DNA of 57,385 nucleotides from an uncultured Lachnospiraceae bacterium (GCA_947246015.1 CAMXQE010000027.1:1-57385), one strand, 5' to 3'. Shown: positions 27,241 through 37,462, numbered from the stretch's first letter. Notes: generated from the sequence alone by a model not told the origin. Numbers and translations: made by a program.

Positions 27241-28446
27241 TCACATATCCTTCAGCCGTATTCCCCTTGCCACACTTAAAACCAGCCCGATTTCTATCAG
27301 CAGGAAAAGCACTGCCGAACCGCCGTAACTGATAAACGGCAGGGAAATACCCGTATTCGGTATGGTATTTGTAACAACCGCGATATTTAAGATAACCTGA
27401 ATCGCCACATGCCCCATAACGCCGACCACAAGCAGCGCCCCGAATAAATCGGAGGCATTGTTGGCAATCACCATGAATCTCCATATCAGCAGCAAAAACA
27501 TTAAAATAATCGCAATCCCGCCAAACAGTCCCAATTCCTCGCAGATAATGGAAAATATCATATCATTCTGCGCCTCCGGCAGAAATCCCAGTTTCTGCAT
27601 ACTCTGTCCCAGACCTTTTCCCAGAATCCCTCCGGAACCTATGGCATACAGCGCCTGCAATGTCTGGAATCCCTTTCCGTTGGCATATGCTTCCGGGTCC
27701 AGCCATGCCAGAATCCTCGCAAACCGGAATCCCATATCGTCCGAAACAGAGATACCCTTTATCAGAAAAACCAGGGCTATGACTCCCACGATTCCGGCCA
27801 CACCCATAATGATGAACTTCTTATATTCCGGACTTGATACGAAAAGCATGAGGGCTGCAATGCCAAACACAATAATAGCGGAACTCAGATTGTTCGTAAT
27901 TTTCCAAATCATCAGACAGATAGGAAGCGGCATACACAGTACCGTAAAAAATCCTTTCGTCGTCCGTATTCCTTTTCCCATCTTACACACCAGACTGGCA
28001 AGAAAGAGAATCATACCCAGTTTCGCCACCTCCGCCGGCTGAATAGTCAAAGGCCCCACCTTAATCCACCTTGACGCTCCGTTTGCAGTGTATCTTAATC
28101 CCGGAACCAAAACCATAGGAATCAGGGCCGCAGAACCTATGTATGCAAGGGTTGCAAAACGCTCCCAAAAGTGATACGGGATATTCGCGACCACAATCAT
28201 TGCAAACAGCCCGATTACCGTAGCCATCGCCTGTCTTTTCAGAAAAAAGGCCGAGTCCCCGTCATGCTGCATCGCCGCACTGTAAGAACTGGTGGAATAT
28301 ATCATGACTAAACCGAAACCGAGCAGAAACAGTACAATAAACAACATACTGTAATCAAAAAAGTTCTCCGCCTGTTTTCTTCTCGTCTGCTCCGCCCTTG
28401 TCTGTGTTCTCCGCCCCGCACGTATTTCCGCCCGTATTCCTGCCAT
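27241..28446 (-). CDS. ftsW: SEDS-family glycosyltransferase FtsW/SpoVE
   Basis: A 401-residue polytopic membrane protein with about ten helices. SEDS proteins polymerise lipid II with a partner class B PBP. Signatures seen are NGASRWIKVGPLTIQPAEVAK, with the catalytic-region residues, and the C-terminal NTGISLPFISYGGSA. Since the cluster holds both a division PBP and a SpoVD-like PBP but only one SEDS gene, it could serve as FtsW, as SpoVE, or both. The N-terminal ~25 residues are Arg-rich. Confidence 0.92.
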   Translation of the reverse strand: MAGIRAEIRAGRRTQTRAEQTRRKQAENFFDYSMLFIVLFLLGFGLVMIYSTSSYSAAMQHDGDSAFFLKRQAMATVIGLFAMIVVANIPYHFWERFATLAYIGSAALIPMVLVPGLRYTANGASRWIKVGPLTIQPAEVAKLGMILFLASLVCKMGKGIRTTKGFFTVLCMPLPICLMIWKITNNLSSAIIVFGIAALMLFVSSPEYKKFIIMGVAGIVGVIALVFLIKGISVSDDMGFRFARILAWLDPEAYANGKGFQTLQALYAIGSGGILGKGLGQSMQKLGFLPEAQNDMIFSIICEELGLFGGIAIILMFLLLIWRFMVIANNASDLFGALLVVGVMGHVAIQVILNIAVVTNTIPNTGISLPFISYGGSAVLFLLIEIGLVLSVARGIRLKDM

Positions 28447-28483
28447 CGCATTCCTGCTCCTTTCCTATCTGTCCCACATTCTC

Positions 28484-29860
28484 TCAGTCCCCCAAACCAT
28501 TCACATAATCCTTGAACATCCTTCCCCGCTCTTCATAATTGGCAAACATCCCCCAGCTGGCACATGCCGGTGACAACAATACCGCGTCTCCCGTTTCCGC
28601 CCGCTCCGTACAGAACCGTAAAGCCTCTTCGAAACTCTCCGCCCGGAGAATCTTCCCCTCTTCCATCCCATGTGCTTTCGCACACGCCTCAATCTGGTCC
28701 GCCGTCTGTCCAATCAATACCAGACACTTCACTTTCCCGTCAAACGCCTCTATCCATTCATCATAAGCGCTTCCCTTATCATAACCGCCTCCAATCAATA
28801 CCGTAGGCTTCGACATGGCCCGTATACCCTGTATCGCCGCGTCGGGATTCGTCCCCTTGGAATCATTGTAATAATCCACTCCGCCTTTCGTGGCAACAAA
28901 TTCAATCCGGTGCTCTACCGCCTTAAACCGCCTGACGGTATCCAGTATATTTTCCATCGGCACCCTCATACACATGGAAATGGCAATAGCCGCCATCACA
29001 TTTTCCACATTGCACATCCCTACAAGATTCATTTCATGGATATCCATCAGCCGTTCCCTTTTACCTTCCCATGCCATCCAGATATCTTCTCCGTCCAGGT
29101 ACAGCCCCTCTTCCAGTTCCCTTGCGGATGAAAAAAACACGACCCTCGCCGGACACCTTCTCCCGAAATCCCTGGTATAGCCATCCTCATAGTTCAGCAC
29201 ACATACTTCGTCTTTCGTCTGATTCGCCGCAATCCGTTCCTTCACTGCGACATAATTTTCCATCGTATGGTGACGGTTCAGATGGTCCGGCGTAATATTC
29301 AGAATAGCCGATACCTGCGGTCTGAAACAATCCGTAGTCTCCAGCTGGAAACTGCTGATTTCAGCCACCGTAATCGTTTCTTCCTTTGTGAAAAGCGCCG
29401 ATTCCGTATACGGTTTCCCGATATTGCCCACTACGAATACCCCTCCGTAATATTCATCCAGAATCTGCCCGACTAAAGTGGTCGTCGTTGTCTTTCCATT
29501 TGTCCCCGTAATCGCCGCCAGCTTCCCCTTCGAAAACAGATAGCCCAGTTCAATTTCCCCCAGCACAGGGATTCCCTTCTTCCTGAATTCCTCTATGAAC
29601 GCTGTGTCCACCGGTACCCCCGGACTTGGCACCACCGCCTCAATCCCGCTTTTTATATCCTCCGGCAGCGCTCCGATTACAATATCGGCCGCTGTGCCTT
29701 CCGGCAGCTTTGCTTTCACTTTCTCCACTGTCAGCTTTTCATTTTCATCAAACAAAACCGGACAGGCCCCCGCTGCACAAAGCAGCTTCACCGCACCGAT
29801 TCCGCTGATTCCGCTTCCGATAACCAATACCCTTTTTTTATTCCAATCCCGTATTTCCAT
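28484..29860 (-). CDS. murD: UDP-MurNAc-L-alanine--D-glutamate ligase
   Basis: A 458-residue cytosolic ligase that adds D-Glu in peptidoglycan precursor synthesis. The ATP P-loop is AAITGTNGKTTTTTLVG, followed by the Mur ligase motifs NILNITPDHLNRH and YYNDSKGTNPDA. The start at 29860 was chosen because AGGAGG lies ten bases upstream; the longer frame overlaps mraY. It lies 26 bases after mraY. Confidence 0.96.
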   Translation of the reverse strand: MEIRDWNKKRVLVIGSGISGIGAVKLLCAAGACPVLFDENEKLTVEKVKAKLPEGTAADIVIGALPEDIKSGIEAVVPSPGVPVDTAFIEEFRKKGIPVLGEIELGYLFSKGKLAAITGTNGKTTTTTLVGQILDEYYGGVFVVGNIGKPYTESALFTKEETITVAEISSFQLETTDCFRPQVSAILNITPDHLNRHHTMENYVAVKERIAANQTKDEVCVLNYEDGYTRDFGRRCPARVVFFSSARELEEGLYLDGEDIWMAWEGKRERLMDIHEMNLVGMCNVENVMAAIAISMCMRVPMENILDTVRRFKAVEHRIEFVATKGGVDYYNDSKGTNPDAAIQGIRAMSKPTVLIGGGYDKGSAYDEWIEAFDGKVKCLVLIGQTADQIEACAKAHGMEEGKILRAESFEEALRFCTERAETGDAVLLSPACASWGMFANYEERGRMFKDYVNGLGD

Positions 29861-29886
29861 AACCGGCAAACCTCCTACTCTTTGGC

Positions 29887-30843
29887 TCAGACTCCCAGCA
29901 GCGCTACCAGGCAGAGAAGCGCCGTTACTATCGTGAACACTGTCACCACTCTGGTTTCCGACCACCCGCACAGTTCAAAATGGTGATGAATGGGCGCCAT
30001 CTTGAAAAATCTCTTTCCCCCGCTTATTTTAAAATAGCTGACCTGAATGATAACGGAAATTACCTCTGCTGCATAAATTAATGCTACAATCGGAATAAAC
30101 AAAGGCATCTGAAGCATATATGCCGCAGCAGCTACAAACCCGCCTAAGGCCAGCGACCCCGTATCCCCCATAAATACGCTGGCAGGATACACATTAAACA
30201 ATAAAAAACCAAGCAATGCGCCGACCACCGCACAGGTCACCGGCTCGATACCGCTGGCGGTTCCCACTGCCACTGCCGTAAAGAACGTAGCAATCATCAC
30301 TGTGACACTGCTCGCCAGTCCATCCAGCCCATCCGTAAAATTCGCGCCGTTCACCGTCGCGATTACTATAAAAAACAGCACCGGTATATTGAACATGCCG
30401 AAATCCAGATATTTCCCTGACATAAAAGGAATCTTCATGGCAAAGGAAACATCCGTATAACGGACCATATAATAAGCAAACACGCCCGTTACCAGAATCT
30501 GCCCCAGCATCTTCTGCCAGGCTCTGAGTCCCATGGAACGTTTCAATACGACTTTAATATAATCATCCAGAAAACCAATCAGCCCGAAGCCAAGCGTCGC
30601 GAATAAAATCGGCATGATTTTCGGATAATCCTTCAAATACAAAGCCGATGTGGCTACAATACTGATTAATATCAGGATGCCTCCCATGGTCGGCGTTCCC
30701 GACTTCTTCAGATGTGTCTGCGGACCCTCATCCCTGACCGTCTGCCCTACTTTCAGTCTTCTCAGAAGCGGTATGATAAAAGGTCCAAGCACCACGCTTA
30801 TCGCAAAAGATATCACTATGGACATAACTACTGTTTGATTCAT
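29887..30843 (-). CDS. mraY: Phospho-MurNAc-pentapeptide transferase
   Basis: A 318-residue membrane enzyme that makes lipid I on undecaprenyl phosphate. Family motifs are KKSGTPTMGGILI, DDYIKVVLKRSMGLRAWQK (with the catalytic DD), NFTDGLDGLA and the C-terminal APIHHHFELCGW. The start MNQTVV aligns with known MraY proteins and follows AGGGAAG. A TTG at 30882 would add 13 residues but sits only two bases from AAGGAG. Confidence 0.96.
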   Translation of the reverse strand: MNQTVVMSIVISFAISVVLGPFIIPLLRRLKVGQTVRDEGPQTHLKKSGTPTMGGILILISIVATSALYLKDYPKIMPILFATLGFGLIGFLDDYIKVVLKRSMGLRAWQKMLGQILVTGVFAYYMVRYTDVSFAMKIPFMSGKYLDFGMFNIPVLFFIVIATVNGANFTDGLDGLASSVTVMIATFFTAVAVGTASGIEPVTCAVVGALLGFLLFNVYPASVFMGDTGSLALGGFVAAAAYMLQMPLFIPIVALIYAAEVISVIIQVSYFKISGGKRFFKMAPIHHHFELCGWSETRVVTVFTIVTALLCLVALLGV

Positions 30844-30888
30844 CTTACTTCCCTGTCCTTTCCGAATCAGCTCTTTTTCCAATTCTCC

Positions 30889-32622
30889 TTATGTATTATA
30901 ATCGATTCCTTCCAAATAAGGAAGAATATTTTCAAACAGCTGCCGCACGATGGGCGCCGCAATCTGTCCGCCGTAATAAACTCCCTGCGGGTTATTGATG
31001 ATGGCCACAGCCAGCACCTGCGGATTATCCGCCGGAGCAAATCCCAGAAAAGAAGAAATATAACGTCCGCTTCCCCTGGGCAGTGTCTGGCTGGTAGCTG
31101 TCTTGCCCCCTATCCGGTATCCTTCCACGTAGCCGTTCTTCCCGCTCCCGTTTTCCACCACCTGCTCTAAAATATAACGCATGGTTTCCGACGTTTCGGC
31201 AGAAACGATATTGTTCTGTACCCCGTACTGCAGGGTCTCCTTTACATTTCCTTCACTGTCCACTACCTTTACGCCGAAATGCGGCGTCACACGCCTGCCG
31301 CCATTAACGATGGAAGAAACGGTAGTTGCCAGCTGTATGGGCGTAATCTGGAACGACTGGCCGAAAGAAACCGTAGCCAGTTCCACCGCTCCGATATCCT
31401 CCTTCTTATGCATAATCGTGCCCGCTTCTCCCGGCAGGTCCACACCGGTTTTGGTCAGCAACCCGAATTGTTTGAAATAATCATAATAACGTTCCGCTCC
31501 TATCCTCATCCCTACCGTCACGAATACCGGATTGCATGAATTCATAGTCCCCTGCACGAAGTTCTCCGCCCCATGCCCGCTTACCTTATGACAGCGGATT
31601 TTTCTGTCCTCCACCATCACATATCCCGGACAGCTGAACTTATCATTCACTGTTACCGCCCCGGATTCCAGCCCGGCCGCCGCGGTGATAATCTTAAAAG
31701 TCGAGCCAGGCTCATACGTATCATTGATACAGCCGTTTCTCCACATCTGATTCAGCAAGTTCTGTTTCTCCTCCTGGTTTGCCGGCTCCGCCGTTCCTTC
31801 CGGCAGCGTATAGGGTTCGTTGAGATTGAATTCCGGCACATTGACCATAGCCAGTATTTCGCCATTCTGCGGATTCATCACCAGAATCGAAACGCTGTCC
31901 GCTTCCTTGGTCTCCATTGCCTGCATGGCTAACTGTGTGGCATAACTCTGAATGTTAATGTCCAGACTTACGTACAAATCGTTTCCGTTTTCCGGCTCTA
32001 TTCTCTCCTCCCCCGCCTCTGCGATTTCCACGCCTTTGGCGTCAGTCACAGTTAGGATAGTTCCCTCTTTCCCCTTCAAATATTCCTCATATATGACTTC
32101 CAGCCCGATAATTCCCTGATTATCCCCGCCGGTAAATCCCAAAACCTTGGATGCCAGTGATTCATATGGATAATATCTCTTATAATCCTCATCCACCTTC
32201 ACTCCGTCCAAATCATATTCCCGTATCTTATCCCCCGTGGCTTTATCCACGTTGCTCTTTATCCTTTCTATGGCGGAATACTTTTCCACCCTTTTCGCCA
32301 CATATTCCTCGGACAGTCCCAATTCTTCGGCAAGAATCTTTACCACTTTTTCCGGCTCCGTAATCTGGTTATGGATAACCGATATCGTGCACACCGTCCG
32401 GTTATCCGCCAGAACAGCCCCTGTAGAGTCGATAATCCGCCCTCTGGCAGCCTTAATCTTCCTTTCTCTCTCGTGCAGCTCTTTCGCCGCCCCGGTATAG
32501 TATTCGGAACGCACAACCATCAGATAAACCAGTCTTCCGCATAGCAGCAGAAATACCGTGCAGCACAGAAAAAAAGTCACCACTATCTTTTTACGTATAT
32601 AAGTCTTATGTTTCAACGACAT
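30889..32622 (-). CDS. spoVD: SpoVD-like class B penicillin-binding protein
   Basis: A 577-residue transpeptidase with one N-terminal membrane helix, a PBP dimer domain (RGRIIDSTGAVLADNRT) and a transpeptidase domain. Active-site motifs are STFK and SCN. The third motif, usually KTG, reads KTAT (about residues 507-510). It has no PASTA domain. Lying next to a second class B PBP, it is probably the sporulation paralogue, though the division role cannot be excluded. The ATG at 32622 has GAGGT ten bases upstream; the one at 32631 is too close to it. Confidence 0.88.
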   Translation of the reverse strand: MSLKHKTYIRKKIVVTFFLCCTVFLLLCGRLVYLMVVRSEYYTGAAKELHERERKIKAARGRIIDSTGAVLADNRTVCTISVIHNQITEPEKVVKILAEELGLSEEYVAKRVEKYSAIERIKSNVDKATGDKIREYDLDGVKVDEDYKRYYPYESLASKVLGFTGGDNQGIIGLEVIYEEYLKGKEGTILTVTDAKGVEIAEAGEERIEPENGNDLYVSLDINIQSYATQLAMQAMETKEADSVSILVMNPQNGEILAMVNVPEFNLNEPYTLPEGTAEPANQEEKQNLLNQMWRNGCINDTYEPGSTFKIITAAAGLESGAVTVNDKFSCPGYVMVEDRKIRCHKVSGHGAENFVQGTMNSCNPVFVTVGMRIGAERYYDYFKQFGLLTKTGVDLPGEAGTIMHKKEDIGAVELATVSFGQSFQITPIQLATTVSSIVNGGRRVTPHFGVKVVDSEGNVKETLQYGVQNNIVSAETSETMRYILEQVVENGSGKNGYVEGYRIGGKTATSQTLPRGSGRYISSFLGFAPADNPQVLAVAIINNPQGVYYGGQIAAPIVRQLFENILPYLEGIDYNT

Positions 32623-32735
32623 GGATTGCATGACCTCACAAAAAGGTGTTACTACAATCTATTATACTTTGAATGCGGTTATTCTTTTTTTCCCTGCTTT
32701 TTCATCAGGTCCTGCAGATTGTACAGACCTGACCG

Positions 32736-35078
32736 CTAAAACGGATTCTTATCATCCTCGTTCCCCCAGATGCTGCTCCCTTCGCCTCCAAGTCCCGGCG
32801 GGCTGGCATTATCCTCGGTAAACACATGGCCGGTCTCCGGGTCCACCAGATTTCCGGTCTCCGGGTCTTTGGCATAGCCGGTCTCCGGGTCGATGGGGAA
32901 TGTCCTCCATGCTTCCGTGTGGGTATCCTCCACCGCCGTTTCTCCTCCGGCTCCGTTTTCCCCCTGCGTGTCCCCGCCGGTTTCACCGCCCTGTGCAGTT
33001 CCCCCGGCTTCAGTTCCCTGTGTGCCCTCCCCGTTTCCGCCGCTTTGGCCTTCCTGTCCGTCTTCCCCTTCCGCGCTGCCTTCTTCGTCATCCTGTGCGG
33101 GCGCTACCGGCGTCATGATTTCCAATTGGAGGGCTTCTAACTCTTCCCTCTCCTTATCGGTCAGTTCTTCCGTCATAAAGATTCCCATATAAGGCAGCAC
33201 TTCCGTCAGGATACTCTTGACAATACGGGTCGCATGTTTCGCATCATCCTGCTGCGGCACATTCGGCCTGTCCACCACGACATAGATGGCAATCTGCGGG
33301 TCGTCCGCAGGAGCATATCCCATAAAGGAAACTACATATTGTTTATTCTTACGGGGCAGCGTTTCCGCCGTTCCTGTCTTGCCGCCTATCATATAGCCGG
33401 CCGGCCGCGCCGTCTTACCGGTGCCTTTCTCGCCTGAGACTACCAGATTGCAATATTCCCTGATTTTCTCCGATGTTGACTGGGAAATCGTCTGTTTTAA
33501 CAGTCTCGGCTCGATATTCTCCACCGTGGCCCCGGTCGGGCTGATGATTTTCTTCACCACATGCGGTTCATAATAATTCCCCCCGTTTATCAAAGAGCAG
33601 AATGCCGTTATCATCTGTATCATCGACACATTATAGCCCTGCCCGAACGAATTGGTCGCCAGTTCGGTAGGCCCCATATTGTCTTTATTGTACACCAGAC
33701 TCGCCGTACGGGACTCTCCCTCCAGGTCGATATTCGTTTTTAATCCGAAGTTAAATGCATGTTGATAGTCAACAAACGTACTGACGCCCACCGCTTCATT
33801 AATATACATCATGGCCACGTTGCAGGACATCTCCACCGCTTCCGCAACCGATATCGTACCGTCTCCGTACGTATTATGGCAGTGGATGGGATATCCGCCG
33901 ATTTCCCGCACGCCGTTGCAGGTATAGTATTCATTTCCCGTGATTTTGCCGGAATCCAGAGCTGCTGCCACCGTAAAGGGTTTTGCCACAGAACCCGGTT
34001 CATAAGTATCATGAATGCAGAAATTCCGCCACAGGGCATTGAATTGCTGCCGCTTCAATTCTTCCGAAAGCGTTGCGAAATTTTCCTCCGTAATATATTC
34101 GCCTTTCTTCCAGTTGCCCACTTCATCTACCATGGGCATCCCGTACAGCATTTCCTCGTTCCATGTGTCGTTCAGGTCAAACACCGGATAGCTCGCCATG
34201 GCAAGCACCTCTCCCGAATTCACATCCATAATGATACATCCGGTGTTATTGCTGCCGTTTCTTTCCGTATAACTGTTTTTATACTGCTCATCGAATTTTT
34301 TCAGGTATTTTTCCACAATCCGCTGGATGTTGGCATCTATGGTGGTAACGATGGAGTTGCCGTCCAGGGCTGAAACCGTCGTCCGCTGCAGTGTACCGTC
34401 ATCGTTCAGATACCCGTATTCCCGTCCCGGCGTCCCGCTCAATACGTCATTGTAATACTGTTCCAATCCGAATAACCCCTGATTGTCGCTTCTGGTAAAA
34501 CCGATGACGTCACAAGCCAAAGTATTATTGGGATACCTTCTCTTATATTCCTCCTCAAACCAGATACCATTGATATTGGCGCCGTTTTCCTCATCCGCCT
34601 GCAGTTCTTTGAAACCGCTGATTTCTTCATAGGTCAGCTGTTTCGCCAGCACATAATACGAAGAGTTCGGATTAGTCTGCAGTCTGCTTCGTATCTCGGC
34701 TCCATCCAGACCAAGCAGCGACTGCGCGGCGGCTATGGTCGGCTCCACACACTCGCCGTTGTTGGTGCTCAGCATCACCTTGGCATCCAGAATAACATTG
34801 TAAACTTTCTCGCTGACTGCCAGCTTCACGCCATTGCTGTCCAGAATATCCCCCCGCCGGAAAGGAATGGTTTTACTGTCATAGGACTGCTGGGAAAGCA
34901 CCTGTTTTTTATACCGTTCCCCATTGTCCCTGTTAATCAGCACCAGCCGCACAGATAACCCGATGAAAGCCAGCAGTACTGAAATAAAAAGTACCACCAG
35001 CTTCTTCTGCATCCGTAATGTAAATCTTGTATTCCGCCTTTTTCCTGTCCTTTGATTCCGTATTGTCGTCCCGCTCAA
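32736..35078 (-). CDS. pbpB: Division class B penicillin-binding protein (FtsI/PBP2B-like)
   Basis: A 780-residue transpeptidase of the division complex. A membrane helix (about residues 25-47), the dimer domain (FRRGDILDSNGVKLAVSE) and a transpeptidase domain with SVAK, SCN and KTGT motifs are intact. It ends in a long Gly/Glu/Gln-rich tail of ~120 residues with three DPETG units near the end (IDPETGYAKDPETGNLVDPE). The tail is outside the cell and has no PASTA domain. It follows ftsL by 105 bases. Confidence 0.92.
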   Translation of the reverse strand: MSGTTIRNQRTGKRRNTRFTLRMQKKLVVLFISVLLAFIGLSVRLVLINRDNGERYKKQVLSQQSYDSKTIPFRRGDILDSNGVKLAVSEKVYNVILDAKVMLSTNNGECVEPTIAAAQSLLGLDGAEIRSRLQTNPNSSYYVLAKQLTYEEISGFKELQADEENGANINGIWFEEEYKRRYPNNTLACDVIGFTRSDNQGLFGLEQYYNDVLSGTPGREYGYLNDDGTLQRTTVSALDGNSIVTTIDANIQRIVEKYLKKFDEQYKNSYTERNGSNNTGCIIMDVNSGEVLAMASYPVFDLNDTWNEEMLYGMPMVDEVGNWKKGEYITEENFATLSEELKRQQFNALWRNFCIHDTYEPGSVAKPFTVAAALDSGKITGNEYYTCNGVREIGGYPIHCHNTYGDGTISVAEAVEMSCNVAMMYINEAVGVSTFVDYQHAFNFGLKTNIDLEGESRTASLVYNKDNMGPTELATNSFGQGYNVSMIQMITAFCSLINGGNYYEPHVVKKIISPTGATVENIEPRLLKQTISQSTSEKIREYCNLVVSGEKGTGKTARPAGYMIGGKTGTAETLPRKNKQYVVSFMGYAPADDPQIAIYVVVDRPNVPQQDDAKHATRIVKSILTEVLPYMGIFMTEELTDKEREELEALQLEIMTPVAPAQDDEEGSAEGEDGQEGQSGGNGEGTQGTEAGGTAQGGETGGDTQGENGAGGETAVEDTHTEAWRTFPIDPETGYAKDPETGNLVDPETGHVFTEDNASPPGLGGEGSSIWGNEDDKNPF

Positions 35079-35183
35079 AATTCATCCCTTCTATCGAAAC
35101 CCTGCCGAAAACCCGTCATCCTTACCTGCGCCGTTTTTCACAGCGTCCTTCTTATTCTTAGTCATTTTAATCTCTTAGTCTTC

Positions 35184-35678
35184 TTAATCCGGTATATCCG
35201 CCACCTGTCGCATATAATCGCTTCCTTTACCCGAAAACGTTATAATCTGTCCTTCCTCCGCATACCTCATCCCCAGTTCCTGTATGGCAACCCGTTTCAC
35301 CTCTTCCAAATCCACGCTGCTCGTAATCCTGCTGTATTCCTCGTCATTGTCCAGCTTCATGGTATTCAGTTTGCTTTCCAGTCTGGATATATTTTTAATA
35401 CTCGAAGTAATGTCTGACTGTAAGCTGATGTAACCGGTCAGGATTACTCCTGTTGCTATCAGCGCCATGGACAGGAAAAACACATAACCGAAATTCATAT
35501 AATGTGCCTTTTCCCTGTTCTTCCTCGCCGTATTGCTGTTCGGCTTCCGATTCCTCCCTGGTCTGTTGATTTCCTCTTCCAACCGCCTTGCCGTACTGCC
35601 CTGCACGTAGGCGCCGCCTCTGGCCGTGTATGTCTGATGTCCTCTCTTTTGTCCTGATGATGCCCTATACTGCGCCAT
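35184..35678 (-). CDS. ftsL: Cell division protein FtsL
   Basis: A 164-residue bitopic protein: a basic cytosolic tail of ~70 residues, one membrane helix (NFGYVFFLSMALIATGVIL) and a short extracellular coiled coil with a leucine-zipper-like run. It joins DivIB and DivIC. Identity rests on topology and position between rsmH and pbpB. The ATG at 35678 follows AAAAGGGAAAA; a GTG at 35720 would overlap rsmH. Confidence 0.85.
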   Translation of the reverse strand: MAQYRASSGQKRGHQTYTARGGAYVQGSTARRLEEEINRPGRNRKPNSNTARKNREKAHYMNFGYVFFLSMALIATGVILTGYISLQSDITSSIKNISRLESKLNTMKLDNDEEYSRITSSVDLEEVKRVAIQELGMRYAEEGQIITFSGKGSDYMRQVADIPD

Positions 35679-35712
35679 AACACTTTTCCCTTTTCTTTCT
35701 CCGGCGGTTTCC

Positions 35713-36660
35713 TCATCCACCTCCGGCTATTTTCTCAAACACTCTTAACTTCGCACTTTTAGAGCGTTTATTCCCGGTCAGTTCCTCTGCTCCGGGAAGT
35801 ATCGGTTTCCTTGTGACTACCTTTCCTTTGGGCCTGTTCCCGCATACGCATACCGGAAAATCCGGCGGACACGTACAGGGATTCTCACTCTTGCGGAAAG
35901 CCCTCTTTACAATCCTGTCCTCTAAAGAATGGAATGTTATAATGCATAACCTTCCTTCCGGTTTCAGGAAATCAATCATGGATTCCAAAGAATCCTCTAA
36001 TACTTCCAATTCTCTGTTGCATACAATCCGAAGCGCCTGAAATGTCTTTTTCGAGGGATGTCCTCCCGTCTGGCGCATTTTCGCCGGAATCGCCGCTTTG
36101 ATGATTTCATTCAATTCTCCCGTCGTTTCGATGGGTTTATCTTCTCTTGCCATCACAATGTGTTTTGCTATGTTTTTGGCAAACTTATCCTCTCCGTAAT
36201 CTCTGATAATCCGAAACAGTTCCGCCTCAGAATAATCATTCACAATATCTTTTGCAGTGAGCGCCTGTCTTCTGTCCATCCGCATATCCAGCGCCGTATC
36301 GTACTTATAGGAAAAGCCCCTCTCCAGCGTATCCAGCTGATAGGAGGAAACGCCTAAATCCAACAATATTCCGTCCACGCCTTCTATGCCCATTTCCCTT
36401 AATATCCCAACCGCATTGCAGTAGTTGCTCCGCACCACCGTCACCCTGTCTTTAAAGGGTTCCAGCCTCCGGCGGGCTGCCTCCGTTGCCTCTTCATCCT
36501 GGTCGAAGCCGATAAGTTTCCCACCCTTGTCCAAACGGCTGGCAATTTCATAAGAATGTCCGCCTCCGCCCAAGGTTCCGTCCATGTATATCCCATCTTC
36601 TTTTATCGCTAACTGCTCTATCGTTTCCTGTAACAAAACGGAGGTATGTTTAAATTCCAT
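35713..36660 (-). CDS. rsmH: 16S rRNA m4C1402 methyltransferase
   Basis: A 315-residue SAM-dependent enzyme that methylates N4 of C1402 in the 16S decoding site. Motifs are [17 protein letters not shown], the DQDEEA motif, [13 protein letters not shown] and the C-terminal [15 protein letters not shown]. Cysteines in [13 protein letters not shown] form the family's small Cys patch. It is second in the mraZ operon, as in most Firmicutes. Confidence 0.96.
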   Translation of the reverse strand: MEFKHTSVLLQETIEQLAIKEDGIYMDGTLGGGGHSYEIASRLDKGGKLIGFDQDEEATEAARRRLEPFKDRVTVVRSNYCNAVGILREMGIEGVDGILLDLGVSSYQLDTLERGFSYKYDTALDMRMDRRQALTAKDIVNDYSEAELFRIIRDYGEDKFAKNIAKHIVMAREDKPIETTGELNEIIKAAIPAKMRQTGGHPSKKTFQALRIVCNRELEVLEDSLESMIDFLKPEGRLCIITFHSLEDRIVKRAFRKSENPCTCPPDFPVCVCGNRPKGKVVTRKPILPGAEELTGNKRSKSAKLRVFEKIAGGG

Positions 36661-36708
36661 TTACGCTCCCCATTCCACTTGTTATCTCCAAAACTTCCAT
36701 TCCTTACA

Positions 36709-37140
36709 TTAGATTCCGAGTCCGAGTTCCGCCATATGTTCGGCAATATCCTCCATATCTTCATAGGAGGACGCATCCTCCCAGCGTTCCCTGCTCCAAA
36801 TCTCTATCCGGCTCGCCACGCCCACGAGAACCACGTCCTTATTGATTCCCGCAAATTCTTTTAAAACGGACGGCACCAGTATCCTTCCCTGCTTGTCCAC
36901 TTCCACGCTGGCGGCTCCCGCCAGAAAGAAACGGACAAACGTTCTCGCCTCTTTATTCGTAAGCGGCAGGTTTTTCAGTTTTTCCTCGAATTCAGCCCAT
37001 GCTTCGTTATCGTACACAAACAAACAGCCGTCCAAACCCTTCGTCACAACAAACTCATCACCGAGAGCTTCACGGAACTTAGAGGGAATGATCAGCCGGT
37101 TCTTCGTATCGATGGTATGGTTGTATTCTCCCATAAACAT
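36709..37140 (-). CDS. mraZ: Transcriptional regulator MraZ
   Basis: A 143-residue AbrB-like protein with two SpoVT/AbrB swapped-hairpin domains, each with the DKQGRILVPSVL or DTKNRLIIPSKF signature. MraZ forms a ring and represses its own operon. The start MFMGEYNHTID is the universal family start and follows GGGTGA; the longer frame adds 19 residues not seen in the family. The operator array lies just upstream. Confidence 0.95.
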   Translation of the reverse strand: MFMGEYNHTIDTKNRLIIPSKFREALGDEFVVTKGLDGCLFVYDNEAWAEFEEKLKNLPLTNKEARTFVRFFLAGAASVEVDKQGRILVPSVLKEFAGINKDVVLVGVASRIEIWSRERWEDASSYEDMEDIAEHMAELGLGI

Positions 37141-37225
37141 AAAGCTCACCCGCCGTTCCAAAAAGCAGTCTGCCACTTCATGGTATCTGATTGTCATGGA
37201 ACTTTCGGAATTTTGGGAACCTTAC

Positions 37226-37272
37226 TCCACATATTATCCACTTCGTTCCACTTCATACCACTTTTCACCACT
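37226..37272 (-). promoter_or_regulatory. MraZ-box array
   Basis: Four AGTGG boxes read on the minus strand, exactly 10 bp apart (plus-strand CCACT at 37238, 37248, 37258, 37268), with a fifth GTGGA near 37226. They begin just after the -10 and cover the predicted start site. Known MraZ operators are GTGG-type direct repeats at 10-bp spacing. Confidence 0.85.
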
Positions 37273-37281
37273 TTTAATCCA

Positions 37282-37310
37282 ATTCTATACTAGAGGGAGA
37301 CGTTTGACAA
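37282..37310 (-). promoter_or_regulatory. Promoter of the mraZ/dcw operon
   Basis: TTGTCA, 17 bases, TAGAAT on the minus strand, directly upstream of the MraZ boxes. Confidence 0.65.
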
Positions 37311-37462
37311 GCAATTTTTTCATTTTTTCCATAAAAAATACACCCTGCAATTTCCCGCAAGGCGCATTTTACGGGCTTTTTCCAACATGTGGTGCAAACG
37401 CCCGTTCCTTATGCAACATATTGTGCTTATCTATTTAACATATTGCAAAAAATGTTTTTCCG

